Origin: Echiichthys vipera
Taxonomy: Eukaryota; Chordata; Actinopteri; Perciformes; Trachinidae
Length of the DNA stretch: 64,000 nt
NCBI GenBank assembly: GCA_963691815.1
Contig: OY829646.1
Location: 20,352,694-20,416,693, forward strand
Reading direction: 5' to 3'
Shown here: positions 13,057 to 25,383 of the stretch, one piece after another
Numbering within the stretch: position 1 is the first letter of the stretch
Layout of the letters: every line of letters starts with the position of its first letter
The notes under the pieces: generated by a model
Database searches by the model: none
Seen by the model: only the letters and a program-made list of their open reading frames with translations
Told to the model about the DNA's origin: nothing
Program-made: the position numbers and the translations under genes

Positions 13057-13220
13057 GAGACAAGGATTACTGGGAAGAAAATAAACTTTTCCAACACAGA
13101 GATCGCCATCCTGACCTCTGAGATGGAGCAAAATAAAGATGTGCTTTTTGGCAGTCTTAAGAGTGGAATAAAAGGGGCCCATAAAAACGCTGTATGGAAA
13201 AGAATAACGGAGGAAGTCAA
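13057..13220 (+). pseudogene. Myb/SANT-like gene fragment of Harbinger
   Basis: Plus-strand sequence reads 'KINFSNTEIAIL', 'EQNKDVLFGSLKSGI' and 'KNAVWKRITEEVN', the N-terminal part of the Myb/SANT-like protein that Harbinger elements encode beside their transposase. In the family this protein binds transposon ends and helps bring the transposase to the nucleus. The similarity stops at about 13220 and is followed directly by antisense transposase sequence, so the gene is cut mid-domain. The frame remains open to 13335 only by chance, through transposase DNA read backwards. Confidence 0.7.
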
Positions 13221-13221
13221 C

Positions 13222-13719
13222 CCGAAGCATTGCTCCCCTGAGACCCGTGTGCGTGTGTGCGCACTGCTGAACCTGCGCTCCTACTCTGTAGCGGGGTTTG
13301 CCAGCGGGGTTATTAGGTATTCCGTTAGAGGATAACCTTTGTCACCTAGAAGAACCCATACCAAAATGTTAATAATCTGATACCTTGTTTGATTTAATGC
13401 AATTTATCGAGGGTAGCCACTAACCGAGGAGATGACTTTGGCTCTGCAGTGCGCCTTGCAGCAGCCGCGCGCCAACACATTCATTCACTCATTCATCTTC
13501 AACCGCTCGTCCCTGTCGGCCTCTCGGACTGAAGCCGAGCTGTTTTGAATATAAAAGAATCGTGTGTGTCCCCCTGGCCACCACGTTAAAAAGTGAAAGC
13601 TTGGCATCACAAATCACCTGTACATTTATCGAGTGGTAGTTTTGGCGATTGATGAATGCGTAATCGTTCATGGATGGTGCCTTCAGACGCACATGAGTAC
13701 AATCAATTGCTCCAACCAC
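13222..13719 (-). pseudogene. HARBI1-like transposase fragment
   Basis: On the minus strand 13719 to about 13560 reads 'GAIDCTHVRLKAP', 'INRQNYHSINVQVICDA' and 'VVARG', covering the first catalytic Asp region of Harbinger DDE transposases. A frame shift then follows near 13560. Further on, about 13352 to 13222 reads 'LGDKGYPLTEYLITPL', 'NPATE', an in-frame TAG at 13285-13287, 'ERRFSSAHTRTRV' and 'GEQCFG'. These blocks match the C-terminal half of HARBI1-type proteins. The segment between the blocks is degraded. Premature stops, shifts and a missing C-terminus mean it cannot be active. Confidence 0.75.
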
Positions 13720-14034
13720 AATTTAATTTTTTTTATTCGTGTTAAGAATCTGTTTTGATCTGTTCTTAATATGTGACTACTTATACTTAATGACAGCTGA
13801 GGTTTGTTAATTATTTTCAGCCAGATTTTGCTGTGCTGCACCGCAAATGCACAGGCTCAAATTTGCGTACACGATCTCATACCTGATGTGAGATTTGATC
13901 GTAGCTCCCACTCACTTCCAAATTGATAAATGCTGAAGTTTGCCAGGAAATGGTCGTATGCACGTTTTTCTGCCGTATGTTGGTTTGATAAATGAGGGCC
14001 ATTGACTGAGCAAATGCATCAGCAAACTGCGAGT

Positions 14035-14155
14035 AAACCGTACTCTACGGGTCTATTTTTTATCATAAATAAGTCATAAAGTGTGGTCTTTACCTAGTTT
14101 GTAAAGTGTCCTGAGATAACTTTTGTTATGATTTGGCACTATAAATAAAATTGAA
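14035..14155 (+). repeat. 3' end of TTGAA-tailed dispersed repeat
   Basis: 'gtgtcctgagataacttttg' and 'atgatttggcactataaataaaattgaa' are the reverse complement of the start of the copy at 28397, so this is a short 3' fragment in sense orientation. It lies 35 bp beyond the Harbinger right end. Confidence 0.7.
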
Positions 14156-15055
14156 ATAACCATCAGTGTCTGTCGTAATGGAAAACATTCACCAGCGACC
14201 TAATTAGCACATTATGTCAAATCAAGGCTTTTTGCTATTCTGGCTTTCAGCTGTAATTTTGCGATCTGACACCGACATTTACTGTATTAGCTCTGTTTTT
14301 GGCTCTCAAATCTGAACCTTACATCTCTCAACCAGAAGGAGGCTGTCCATATGATGCATGGATGTCCCAAGGTCACAGTTTTTAGTTTTGTGCACTGGCC
14401 TCTTGTAATGGTGGTAATACACAAATGTACGTATATAAGAGCTATAATGTAAAACATTATGGAGTAAAGCATCTACTAAATCCAGAATTGTCAAATAAAA
14501 TTCTGCTGCTGCCAGATAGTTTTCTGCTGTATCACAGAACAGTTTATAATGCAGTTTCCCCAGAGCTGTCACACAGCTGTTGCTCAAACATAGTTTACAG
14601 TTTATTTTCTTAAACTGCCCAGCCAACAGGTCAACAGCACTCAAAGGTGCTGTAATACCTCGACAAGGGAGTTTTAATACCAGACAGCAGCCGTTTGCTT
14701 TCTTAACACTTAAAACTGAGGTCACCTCAGGGCGGGACTGCAACACATAAACATGGCACATCTGGGTACTTTCAGAGTATAGCCAACAGACTAGCATCCT
14801 ATTTTTAAATTGACTGGTACTTTATTTGTCCCACATGGAAACTCACTTGTCAGAGCATATAACAACACTAATACACAAAATTCAAAAAATATTGATGTAT
14901 AAACCCAAGATGCCATAATCAACACAAATACTGCACCCTCTACTGTGTATTGAAACAATTTTATGACAGTGCAGATGTAATGACCTTGTTACACACATTA
15001 CAAGAAATGAGTCTCTCATGGTCAGGTCTGAAGGAATCCAGTCATTATTCCTTTC

Positions 15056-15255
15056 CTTCTTTTTCCTCACACAGTCCAAAGACATGCAGGTCAGGTGGAC
15101 TATTAATGGGTGATTGTATATCTATGTGAGCCCTGGGATTGCCCAGCAATCTGTCCAGGTCCCTCTATGCCTATGGTCAGTGCATAGTGGGACAGACCCT
15201 GGCCTTGAGACCTGAAAAACAATGGACATGTAAATAAAATCAATGAATGGATGCT
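15056..15255 (+). repeat. SINE tail, diverged, same family as 1-285
   Basis: The phrases 'cacagtccaaagacatgcagg', 'gtccaggtccctct' and 'aatgaatggatg' match the body and tail of the SINE family at the left edge of the window. The tRNA-like head is missing, so the copy is 5'-truncated. Confidence 0.55.
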
Positions 15256-16186
15256 TAAGCCTTTACACACACATTCACACCTCAATTTATTTTAACAAGA
15301 GTCTGGCTGTAGACCATGGGAATCATGCACCACATAATTATAACAGACACAACTTCTGAAACATTGTATTACTATCAGCTATCAAGTTGAACCTACAGCT
15401 AAACAACTAGCTAATAGCCTTGCCTAGTGGACTGCAAAGGGCTGTAGCATTGGACTTGGCCCCCTCTGCACATTCAGCTGCAGCAGTTACCTCTCTGTGC
15501 TGGTTCACTGTTCTGTAGAGGCTTTACACTGCTTATGTAAATGAATTGTTTGGATGAGAATCCACAAGCAGTGGCTTGGTATGCATCCTGCTGCTGTGTT
15601 TGTCCATTGTTGCTCAGCTGCACAGTGTGTATCCATCGTTAAATTTATCATAGTTTCAAGATTTATAAATAAATAAAGATTTATAATGCTCTCTTGAGCT
15701 GCAATGGCCAGCAAAAGTGCTTCTAATTTTATTAAAGTGTTAATGAAGTGCTCTTGAGAAATTGAGTCTAGAATTTAAAAATTAAATCTGATAATTAGGG
15801 TAATCTGATAAATCATTGATTGCAGGCTTTTTTCTGTAACAGATAACATATTTTTATATAACCAAGGGTGTGCTTTGGATACTGTCCTCAAGCAGAGTTG
15901 CATGTCATTATATACTTGTTTATTTGGCTGACAGGCTAAAAGTAATCTATTGGAAAAAAGGCCCCAAACTGCCATTGTGGCAGCTTACCAGTGACTCAAC
16001 ATAGCTGCACAATCTCAGCAAGGGAATTCTTGTACACTCTGCTTTCAGGACAGCTGTTCCCTCTCTGTACTACTTCTGACAAGGGGTCACCTCAGTACAT
16101 AGTTTAAACTTTTTCTCGACAGTTTATTTTTGACTCCAAGTAGTATAAATGCATTGAGTTTGTCAAACCTGAACCCTACCCTGTTA

Positions 16187-16434
16187 AAGCAACATTATGT
16201 AAGAATTGTTTTGGGGTTTTTCTGCAATTTGGTGGGTGCGGTTTACTTTTACACGTTAAAATGGACAGCTGTACTGTTAAATTACTCATGATTCAACTTT
16301 GCTAACACAGCCAAACCTCAATAAAGTGCAATAACACAAGACAAAGCAAGACAGCTAACATTACATAATAATCCAACAGCAAGATGGCCAGTTCATTGTG
16401 TTATTATTATAATTATTATTAAATAATGTTGCTT
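16187..16434. mobile_element. possible small TIR element (MITE)
   Basis: A perfect 12-bp inverted pair, aagcaacattat at 16187-16198 and ataatgttgctt at 16423-16434, brackets 248 bp without coding sequence. The end sequence resembles MITE ends I remember from fish. No target duplication is clear. Confidence 0.4.
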
Positions 16435-16696
16435 CAAGACCCTGTGTGTCAATGAATACTTGTTGTATTATTAGGTGTGGTCATGTTGTCTGGCCGTATC
16501 AGTGTAGACAGGAAGTGGCTAGTGAAGTTTATAGCAATCAGTGGGCTGTGGTTTACCAATGTCATGTTGTATACTTTGTTGTTTCTTAATGCTGTATACG
16601 CTTTATATTACATCACCTGTCATGTCAATTGGGATTACTTACTTGTAAAAATGCTTAAAAACTTTGAGCCTGTCTTGTGAATTAATTTTATTTCTT

Positions 16697-16734
16697 AGGC
16701 ACATACACAGACACACACACACACACACACACAG

Positions 16735-16765
<31 letters not shown>

Positions 16766-16783
16766 GACACACACACATGCATG

Positions 16784-16840
<57 letters not shown>
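16697..16840. repeat. (CA)n microsatellite
   Basis: A long, slightly interrupted CA array of about 140 bp with aacac and agacac variants. All open frames here are repeat artefacts. Confidence 0.95.
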
Positions 16841-17280
16841 TCAATATACAAATCACTTGCATCTTTGTATTCCTACTGAGGCAAACTGTAAATGTGCTAT
16901 TTTGTCTGAATAAAATGTGCAACCATGGCATTCTTTCTTCAAAACATGTACTAGGTAGATGCCTCAACTTCAACTCAGAATTTGTCTTGCATTTACATTG
17001 GGTCAGTTGAGAGGATGATCAAAGTAAAAATATTGTGATGTCATGTGAGGAAAATAGCCTGTTTGTTGGAGGTTGGCTCTGTGCAATTGTAACAAGGAGG
17101 CTAGTGTTACTGCCACCAAGACTGAAATTAAACTTATACCCATGTGCACTACCCTTGGCAGGAGTCACCTCCACTTATTCTGTAGTTGAAATGGTTGACT
17201 GGACTTAATTTATTAGACGTGCGCAGTGTTGACATTTTAACAGGGCCCAAATCAAATCTTATTTTAAAGGGGAACCTCGG

Positions 17281-17420
17281 GCTGCACGACAGCATAGTAA
17301 GTATGGTAGGGAGGCTACCCTCTGACCAGAGAACCTAATTGTAAATAACCATGCAGAGAAGCATCTGACCTACTGAAGTGCCCTTGAGCATGACAGTGAA
17401 CCCTGACCAGCCTGTCTGTT
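17281..17420 (+). repeat. diverged tRNA-type SINE piece
   Basis: The order 'gggctgcacgacagcatagt' then 'ctactgaagtgcccttgagc', then 'atgacagtgaaccctgacc', resembles teleost SINEs whose body contains 'cccttgagcaagacactgaaccc'. It is strongly diverged. Confidence 0.45.
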
Positions 17421-20400
17421 GCTCTGGCATCAGTGAAGTAGCAATTAAATTACTCCATTATTTTTTAAAAAGTTTGATTGATAGACAGACAAACATACAT
17501 ACTGACAGACAGGCAGGTTTATGGATTTATATTTATGTGATCTCTTTTTCCCACTGTTTTGCGCAGTGACTCAGCACTGCTGCAGCCTCAGCTCAAGAAG
17601 GGAATTCAAGCACTAGTCCACCCAATTATGGCTGTGTGTTCTATTGCACTACTCTGATGTAAGGTCACAATAGTGAGGGGCAAGATCAGCAGGGAAAGTA
17701 TACTTATACAATTTCAATATTTTTGTTCTGCAGCAATGTAGGGGACATCTCAGGGTAGGCTATATTCTGTTATTGTTCTGCTGGAGGTGAACTGAATGGC
17801 TACAGTGTGCACTGCATGTAATGTTTATAAGGCTCTGCTGACTGACACTGACCAGCAAAAGAATGCCTGACATTGTTTGACTTGAGTGGTGAACATGATA
17901 CTCGCTGTGAATGTAGGATCGGAGTGGTAGAAAGATTACGATCAGTTTCTTCTCTACTGTGATTTTGCCCTGAGGAGACCCTAAAATTCATGGCACTACA
18001 ACTTTACTCACTGACTGACTGAAGGTAGCTTATTTCACTGTAGCTTTGGTATGCACAGTGCTCTTAACAATGGTTAATGGTCTATTGAGCTGCTCTTAGC
18101 TGCTCTTAGCTGCTCAGCTGCTCGCTAATGACCTCAAAGTGATAACGCTTCACTTAACCCTTTAAAGAGCATCCATTTTTTTCCTGAATGGACCAAATTT
18201 AAACATGAGAAGCTTTCTCTTGAAATACTAGTCAGTGTTGCAGTACCTAAAAAATGTATTGGAGTAAAAGAAAATATACCAAGCTGTGATCATCAAACTT
18301 AAGGCAAATTTTATATTGACTGTCAAGACTGAATTTTAAAATTCACTTAAATTTGGTGCAACACCAGTATGCATGCCAATGTAAGAGAACATCAAGGATA
18401 ACAAAAAAAGTCACAGGACTTATTTCCATTGTGATTCTTGTAGTTAAATGTCGTAGTGGTCTGTGTGTTCACAGCGGCATATGAAAGCACTGAAGATGTT
18501 CACATTGGGCATTAACAGGAAATAAAGGCCTAGATTACACTTTCTGTCCGTCTATCCGTCGTGGTTGCTTCCTTCCTTACTTTCTTGCTTAGTTTCTTTC
18601 TTTGCTTTAGAAAATAAAGATGGTAATCTACAGTAATATAGTTTTGGGTTGAGGCTGCTCCTAATGTCTTTCTAAATTGGCCCATTTGGATCTATTGAAC
18701 AGCACTGAGCCTCTTGCTAATGACCTTAGTGTGATAATGCGTCAGTTTCTTCCTTTTAGTTTGATGCTACTATGCAATCTGCCCTGAGTTTCTAGACGCA
18801 CATGCTCACAAACAAATACAGAGAGAGAACAGACACACAGCCAAACTGTGCGCATACATACAGTGAAACAGGCATGCCTAAATATAATTAGCTTCAGCTG
18901 TCAAGACAGATATACTGTACCTGAGAAAACCAGCTCCTATACACACACACACAGACACACTGATGGGCACAAAACATGCATGGGTGCGCAGATCTGAGAG
19001 TCTGTTTCTGACTGTGTTCAGCTTCACTACATTTCTTTATGACCACAAGCTGCTGCACAATCTTAACAAAAACCTTCTCATCTCAGGCATACACATACAT
19101 TCAGCCTGCAACAACAACACCTGATCCTTTGCTGTTCTTATTTTATTTTTTTATATACCTGGATTTAAAGCGCTTTTTTTTTGCAGTGAAGATTTCTATT
19201 TTGTTAATTTTTTTAATGATTGATAGGAATATATATTTTGTAACGCTCCTTAAGTCTCCAAGCTACTGAGTGTAATATATTTGATTGACAGCTAAGCCAG
19301 CTAAGGCTGTGACAATACCAGAATTTTAAACTATTCTTTTTTTTTGGCATGGCTGAATCTAGCTTACTTCTTGAATAACAATGACAGCACTCTCGCTGAC
19401 TGTTCTGACATCCAGTGGTGCTGCCTGCTTGTGCCTCCAGTTGAGGGCCAGTTGGTTTTCTTCTCTTGGGTTGAAAATCTGATCGTAGACCTGTTTTTTT
19501 TTTATATAGCTTTGGTACTAACGATAATATCATATATATATATATATATATATAAAATAAATAACAAACTAAATATTTTGCTGATTTAAATCAAGCTCTG
19601 TGTCATAGCAGTGTGAGCAGTGTGTGTAGACTAGATTTCGACGTTTGGCTTTCTTCTAAGCCGCAGTGCATGGAGCCCGGAGCATTGGAAGTTCAGCCGA
19701 AAGCTTTAGCAGACCTATGCTGTTCTGTTCCGTGAGGATTTCCCCATTCCTACGCCCACACTACCCACAATACCCACACTACCCACTCTGCCATGACACA
19801 TATCTGGTTCAGAATCCCTATCCCTTTTAATGTAAATTGTATAATTTTAAACACATGGTATCTAAAAAGAGTATCATAGTTTTAATACTTTCGACAACTT
19901 CAAAAAACAGCAGGGATGCAATCAGAGAAAAACAAACCTGTGCTAGTGACTGTAGCTTACAATCCAAGGATAGAGAGTTTTGGGTTAGTAGTAGATAAAA
20001 GGAGAAGGACCAAACCAGTTATCTGTTTAGTGTGTTTTTGTACAGAAAAGAAAGCACAGGAGATAAATCAAAATTTGTATGCTGTAACAGGAGAGAACAT
20101 GCATCACTTTCCGCCTGGCTTCACATGCCTGTCGAAGTGTATTTCTGTGCATATGTGGCAATCAATTGGCAGATTTTAACTATCTGTTGAAATAGTTTTC
20201 AAACAAATACATGGCTCATGTTTGACAACCAATAGATTGTTTCTGTATCCCCCTTAATACCAGCTGATGTGGTCAGCACTACTGTTAATAGTGTGCCTTT
20301 AAAAAGAAGACACACTACAGAAATAAACAACTGAAGATTTTGACAGTTGCGATGATATATCATTAAATAATCTATAGAAACCATGTTTTATATTGAACCT

Positions 20401-20732
20401 TCAAATGGATGGGAAAATATGATACAAAAACACATCAACAAATAAAGTACAATGGTTTATTAATGTTCCTTGTGATTTGTTGTTAGCCAGCTATAATACC
20501 TCACAAGGCTGTTTTGCATCTTTCTCCCATTATTTCTAGCCATTTGAAAAGACTAAACATTGCCGGAGGCTGCAATATTCAGTGTATAATAATAGTAAAA
20601 TGCTTTCAACAAGTGTGAGTCAGATATTTATTCTGCTGCATTTTCAATGTAGTTGTTGCTGATGTCAAACTAAAATATGTTTTTTCCCTTCTAATTATTA
20701 GCCTGTTTGCATATCAGTTTGCAGTGTTTTCA

Positions 20733-20862
<130 letters not shown>

Positions 20863-21394
20863 TGGATGCGTTCAAGCATGTGTATGAATACAGATTGATA
20901 CAGTTATCCACGACTTCTTTGCCATTCCTGACGTGATGGCAGTTAATCCCTCAGATGGTTTCATATCCTTTTACATTATTTGATCATTTGCTAGCCATTT
21001 TTTATTTTCACAAAGCACGACCAAAGGCTTAGCTATGCATAGCTGGTTCTGGTGTGTTGAAATGTTTTTTGGTTTTTTTTCATCCTTATCACCTGCAGTA
21101 AGGTTTTTCTTCACTGCAGTATGATTTGCTGTGCGATGGATTCTCATCCTTAAGATCACATGTTCATAGTTCATATTAGTCCTCCAATATACCAGTAACT
21201 CACTGATTGAGACTGGCTCTTTTTTCTAAGAGGTTTTCTGAACACAGCAGAAATCTTCCATCTTCCATTCTGTCAGGGAAATGATGTACAGCTTATAAAT
21301 AATGGACAAGCTGCAAATAATAGAATACCAGTATTACGGCATTTTAGAGCGCACAGTAGATTGATGATCCAGTGCTGAAAACATGCACCCATAG

Positions 21395-21520
21395 CCATGA
21401 ATGTGTCTTCAAGTAAGACATTAAACACCGAATTTCTCAGTGCTCAACAGCAGAATGGTGTGTTTGCAGGGTGGAGGGTGTGCAGCGCCCAGAAGTGAAT
21501 GTAAAGGACGATGTCGCCAA
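21395..21520 (+). repeat. diverged SINE piece
   Basis: 'gtcttcaagtaagacattaaacacc' (two halves) and 'ctcagtgctcaacagc' align by eye with the same SINE body as at 17281. The ends are unclear. Confidence 0.4.
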
Positions 21521-21794
21521 ATAATAGCAAGGGTGCTTTTAGTTTCACAGTTCTGTTCTTTCTCTCTGCTCCCGTTCATTAAAGATGGATTATTTTGAAA
21601 TACTGATATGTCACTGTCAAATTAGTTGTTATACACTACACTTTGGCCAACTACAAAACTTTTTAACTTTCCAAAAAGAGAAATTTGGCGTCTCTAGACG
21701 ATACAAAAATGAATCATATCATATTATTGTTATGCATTTTACTCTGCCTCTAAAAAAATGGATCCCTTACCCATTTTGGGTGTCAACCCTTACT

Positions 21795-21990
21795 TTAGGA
21801 AAGACTGGTCTAGACTAAGACCATACTCTGTTGATTTACAGAGACTCAACAATCCCCCCATGAGCAAGGGTGGCAACTCTAAAAGGTAGGAACATCGGGC
21901 AGATCCTAGGGTCTGGTGGGCGGCCATCTGTCCCGATCGGTTCAGAGGGAGAAAGAGAGTGAGAGACAATGCAGCCTGTATCGTCATATA
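21795..21990 (-). repeat. internal fragment of TTGAA-tailed repeat
   Basis: 'gggtggcaactctaaaaggtaggaacatcgggcagatcc' (in parts), 'gggcggccatctgtcccgat' and a GA-rich run follow the same order as 28510-28690 in the longer copy. This places it in that family, in the same orientation. Confidence 0.65.
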
Positions 21991-22247
21991 GCACTTTTGT
22001 TGCTTAAGAGGCAGTAGTTTGTTCAACAGAACTACCATTTCAATATAGGCTTTCACATTTCCCCAGTGATATAATCAGTAGTTTCTATTGCTGGAAATTG
22101 TACTGGTGGAAAAGCATGGGACCATCCCTCAAGGAATTGATTATAAATCTCTCCCTGGTTTTCTGTCTTTCTCTTTTCTTTTGTATGTATTCTCACCTTT
22201 ACTCATGTCTGTGTTTATAAATATTTCTATCTTCTATGTTTTTCTAG

Positions 22248-22351
22248 GTGATAAAGCTGTCATTTGAAGAGTTTGACCTGGAAAGAGGATATGACACACT
22301 AACTGTGGGAGATGGAGGGAAGATAGGAGACACTCGGAGGGTACTCTATGT
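22248..22351 (+). CDS. csmd1: CSMD exon 2: CUB-A, middle third
   Basis: This 104-nt exon encodes 'VIKLSFEEFDLERGYDTL', 'TVGDGGKIGDTRRVLY' and two bases of the next codon. The 'FDLE...YD...GD' pattern is the strand-loop region that in calcium-binding CUB domains supplies the acidic ligands. The acceptor is ttttctag and the donor is ATGT|gtaagc. It starts in phase 0 and ends in phase 2, so skipping it would break the frame. It lies 14.2 kb from exon 1 but only 321 bp from exon 3. The call is firm because the frame joins both neighbours within one domain. Confidence 0.95.
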
Positions 22352-22672
22352 GTAAGCACCACTTTTGTTTTCTTGTCTATAATATAGTAATATTGACATG
22401 TAACAAGTTAATAGTGGCAAACAGTGAAACAGTTGGAGACACATGGACACTGTTGTGAAGGTAAACAAACATATTGTTATAAACTGTTTTACAGTGTGCA
22501 TAAACAATGCAGTAATCATAGATTAGTCCATCTAAGCATTAATATGTCATTTTAGGTTTATATATAATTAACTAAAGTCTATTTTAATTCAAAAGTAGAA
22601 AGTGATAAACCTGTAATGCTTATTAACAGTTTGTGCTAACGTGTATGTATTTGTGTGTATGGGTGTGTGTAG

Positions 22673-22785
22673 ACTTACCGGTTCCAGTGTGCCTGACCTC
22701 ATCGTTAGCTTGTCCAATCAGATGTGGCTTCACCTTCAGTCGGACGATACAATCGGCTCAGCAGGGTTCAAGGCAGTCTATGAAG
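22673..22785 (+). CDS. csmd1: CSMD exon 3: CUB-A, last third
   Basis: This 113-nt exon completes the first CUB with 'LTGSSVPDLIVSLSNQMW', 'LHLQSDDT' and 'GSAGFKAVYE'; the closing 'GF...Y' is typical of the last CUB strand. It enters in phase 2 and leaves in phase 1. The acceptor is unusual: the tract before the AG is TG-rich (gtgtgtatgggtgtgtgtag) with few pyrimidine runs. The donor is GAAG|gtatgg, and a (CA)33 array begins 43 bp downstream. Splitting a CUB into three exons here, against two elsewhere in the window, is noteworthy. Confidence 0.94.
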
Positions 22786-22821
22786 GTATGGCCTTCTTTA
22801 CAAAGAATATAAAATTTCCCT

Positions 22822-22827
<6 letters not shown>

Positions 22828-22894
<67 letters not shown>
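22828..22894. repeat. (CA)33 array beside exon 3 donor
   Basis: An essentially pure CA run starting 43 bp after the exon 3 donor. In RNA this is a potential hnRNP L binding array. Whether it acts is inference. Confidence 0.97.
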
Positions 22895-22899
<5 letters not shown>

Positions 22900-23989
22900 A
22901 TATATACACTCACATAATGGAGTGTGAAAGTCGTTGCGTTGCTGACAGGGTGATTCAATGGTGAACACAATTGTTGTCATCTGTCCTTGTGTATACATGT
23001 GAATGTGTGTGCGGCTGTGCATTACAGGAAGGTAATAAATGAATTATGAGTCAATCAACTGATCGTTTTGCTTGGTTATTTTTCATATTATACCAAAGCT
23101 GACACTGATAGAGAGATAAAATGTTGACAGTCACAGTAAGTGAAGGTGAGAGGGAGAGATGTAGGTGTCCCTATAAATACTTAATATTTAGAACAATCCA
23201 TTTATCATATTTATATATTTGATTACCTACTGCATCTCACCATTTCAATGCAGCTGTATAAAACACATTGAACAAAAGTGAATTCACTTGAGACAAAGAC
23301 TGAGACAGGTAGAGAGGGATAGGCAATTTGATAAACATAGAGACAGAGGAAGTGGGACAACACAACATTGACAGAGTGGGACAAAAGGAGACAAAATGAC
23401 AAATTGAGTGAGAAGAAATAAACTGTCTGGGAGAGATTGAGGGAGTGTGACAGAGGAGGTGAGGCTGAGGGGGATGAAGGTTGTGCTCTTGGTTCTGCTA
23501 AGCTGTGTTTGACTCAATGATGTTGCTGACAGTGTTGTCCTGGGTCAGTTACTGTTGGAGGGAATCAGCACAGTGTAGCTACAGAAACTGCATGCAACTG
23601 AAACTGTAAGCTGATGATGTATAACATCACTTGGCTAAACATGAGGCTCAGATGATTCTGACTTTGGTTTTGCATGTTCAACATTAGCCTAAACAACAGT
23701 AAGGGCCTATTTCCTTTTTACAACTTGGTCAAAACACTTTAATATTTCTTTGATATCTGATGTCAGTAGGGGGGGGGAAGAAAAAAACAAAAGGTGGTTA
23801 ATAACCTCTAGATGATCTTGCAGTTTTGGTTTCCCCCAGGATAAGTGAAACAACCGCCTATGGTATATCAGTGTGCGTGTCCTTGCATGTATATATGTGA
23901 AGCTGTCACATCATATAATGTCGCGTTATGCAGTTGGATCAGTTTTACCCAGAGAGCTCTTAGGTTTTCAGCCCTGCAGGAAAACCCAA

Positions 23990-23994
<5 letters not shown>

Positions 23995-24042
<48 letters not shown>

Positions 24043-24111
24043 AGCTGCCTTGCTTTTGAATGCCAACATAATGTTGTAATTGTCAATCACTGCATTTTTG
24101 TGTTTGCATGT

Positions 24112-24164
<53 letters not shown>

Positions 24165-24205
24165 AGAGAAAAAGAAAGAGAAAGAGAAAGAGAGAGAGAG
24201 ATGGT
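23995..24205. repeat. (TG)n then (GA)n microsatellites
   Basis: A (TG)n run occupies about 23995-24031. A (GA)n run with AAAG variants covers about 24114-24205. Confidence 0.95.
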
Positions 24206-25169
24206 TAATAGCATAAACACTCACAGCCCATTATGATAATTAAAGCTTCCAGTGAAATGTGGCTGCCAAGTTTTCAAGCTAATGGCAATTGGCTGTGAAA
24301 AGAGTAACAGTGTAAATAATGTACTTATTTTTTAACTCATCAAAGGACCGCAAACTATCACTGGAACGTCTTTAAATATTCTTCTTTAGAATCAGAAGTA
24401 TCAGTGTGATTGTTATGAAGACATAGTGCATCTATTAAACGTACATTAATGTTATTTATTGGGGTGGTTTGGTAGTTGTTTGCAGTACAGTGATTGCTGT
24501 TTGGCAGCTGACACTCAAGTTCTACCAACAGAGAAGAGCTTTCTTAACACACACTTCTTGCAGGCAGCTGCTTAACAACATGATGATTGCGTAACTTTAT
24601 CATTAAAAACTTTACAGAGTGTAAATTGTTTACTGTATGGATTCCCTACATTAAGCGGTCCGTTCTCTGCAAGCTCTTTTTTGTACGGTACTGGCATGAA
24701 CTGAAAGCAAATGTGGCTGTAATGTACTGTATGTCTCAGAAAATGGTTTACAGTAATGCAAAGTTTATGTAAGTAGTTAATGGGCTAAAACACACAAATC
24801 TATCTGAAAGGTCTATAACGTATCCTTTGTTTTGTTTTTTTCTTTTCTTCATTTTGCTTCATGAAATTTGAATACATTTATCCGCTATGTTTTATTTCCT
24901 GTTCTCAATTATGCAGATTACATTGTATACTATATGACTTTTGGAGAGAAAAGGAAACAAAAGCATAAAATGTTGTATTGAGTTGTAAATCTACGTTCTG
25001 CACTTCAGTAAAACGCATAAACATGACAGAAAAGAAGAAAGAACAAACTAAAAAAAACAAAATAGTGAGTGAGAGAGCCATAATGCCAGACATACCAGGG
25101 GCTCAAGATCGCTGATATCAATCCTGACACTTGTCAACTGTGTGACAGCTAGCTCTGGGCCACATGCAC

Positions 25170-25170
<1 letters not shown>

Positions 25171-25254
<84 letters not shown>

Positions 25255-25342
25255 CGACTGCCACCTTTCAGTATTCTATCCATGTGGGTGTACTTACATT
25301 CCAATAGATTGTAAAAGTGTCAAACATGCATACACACACACA

Positions 25343-25382
<40 letters not shown>
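25171..25382. repeat. two (CA)n arrays
   Basis: A long CA run at about 25171-25254 and a second at about 25331-25382. Confidence 0.95.

Positions 25383-25383
<1 letters not shown>

Larger units (their letters stand above)
12829..14000. mobile_element. Harbinger (PIF) transposon, internally deleted
   Basis: The terminal inverted repeats begin GGCCCTCATTTAT at 12829 and end with its complement (ATAAATGAGGGCC) at 14000. Both sides are flanked by ATT (12826-12828 and 14001-14003), a 3-bp duplication as expected for this superfamily. Inside are remnants of the two genes these elements carry: a HARBI1-like transposase on the minus strand and a Myb/SANT-like DNA-binding protein on the plus strand. 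At 1.17 kb it is far shorter than a two-gene autonomous element. Both genes are truncated, and they meet near 13220. Confidence 0.85.

Noticed and set aside
14306..14797. 163-codon minus-strand frame in intron 1
   Set aside because: No family motif seen and no splice continuity; likely chance.
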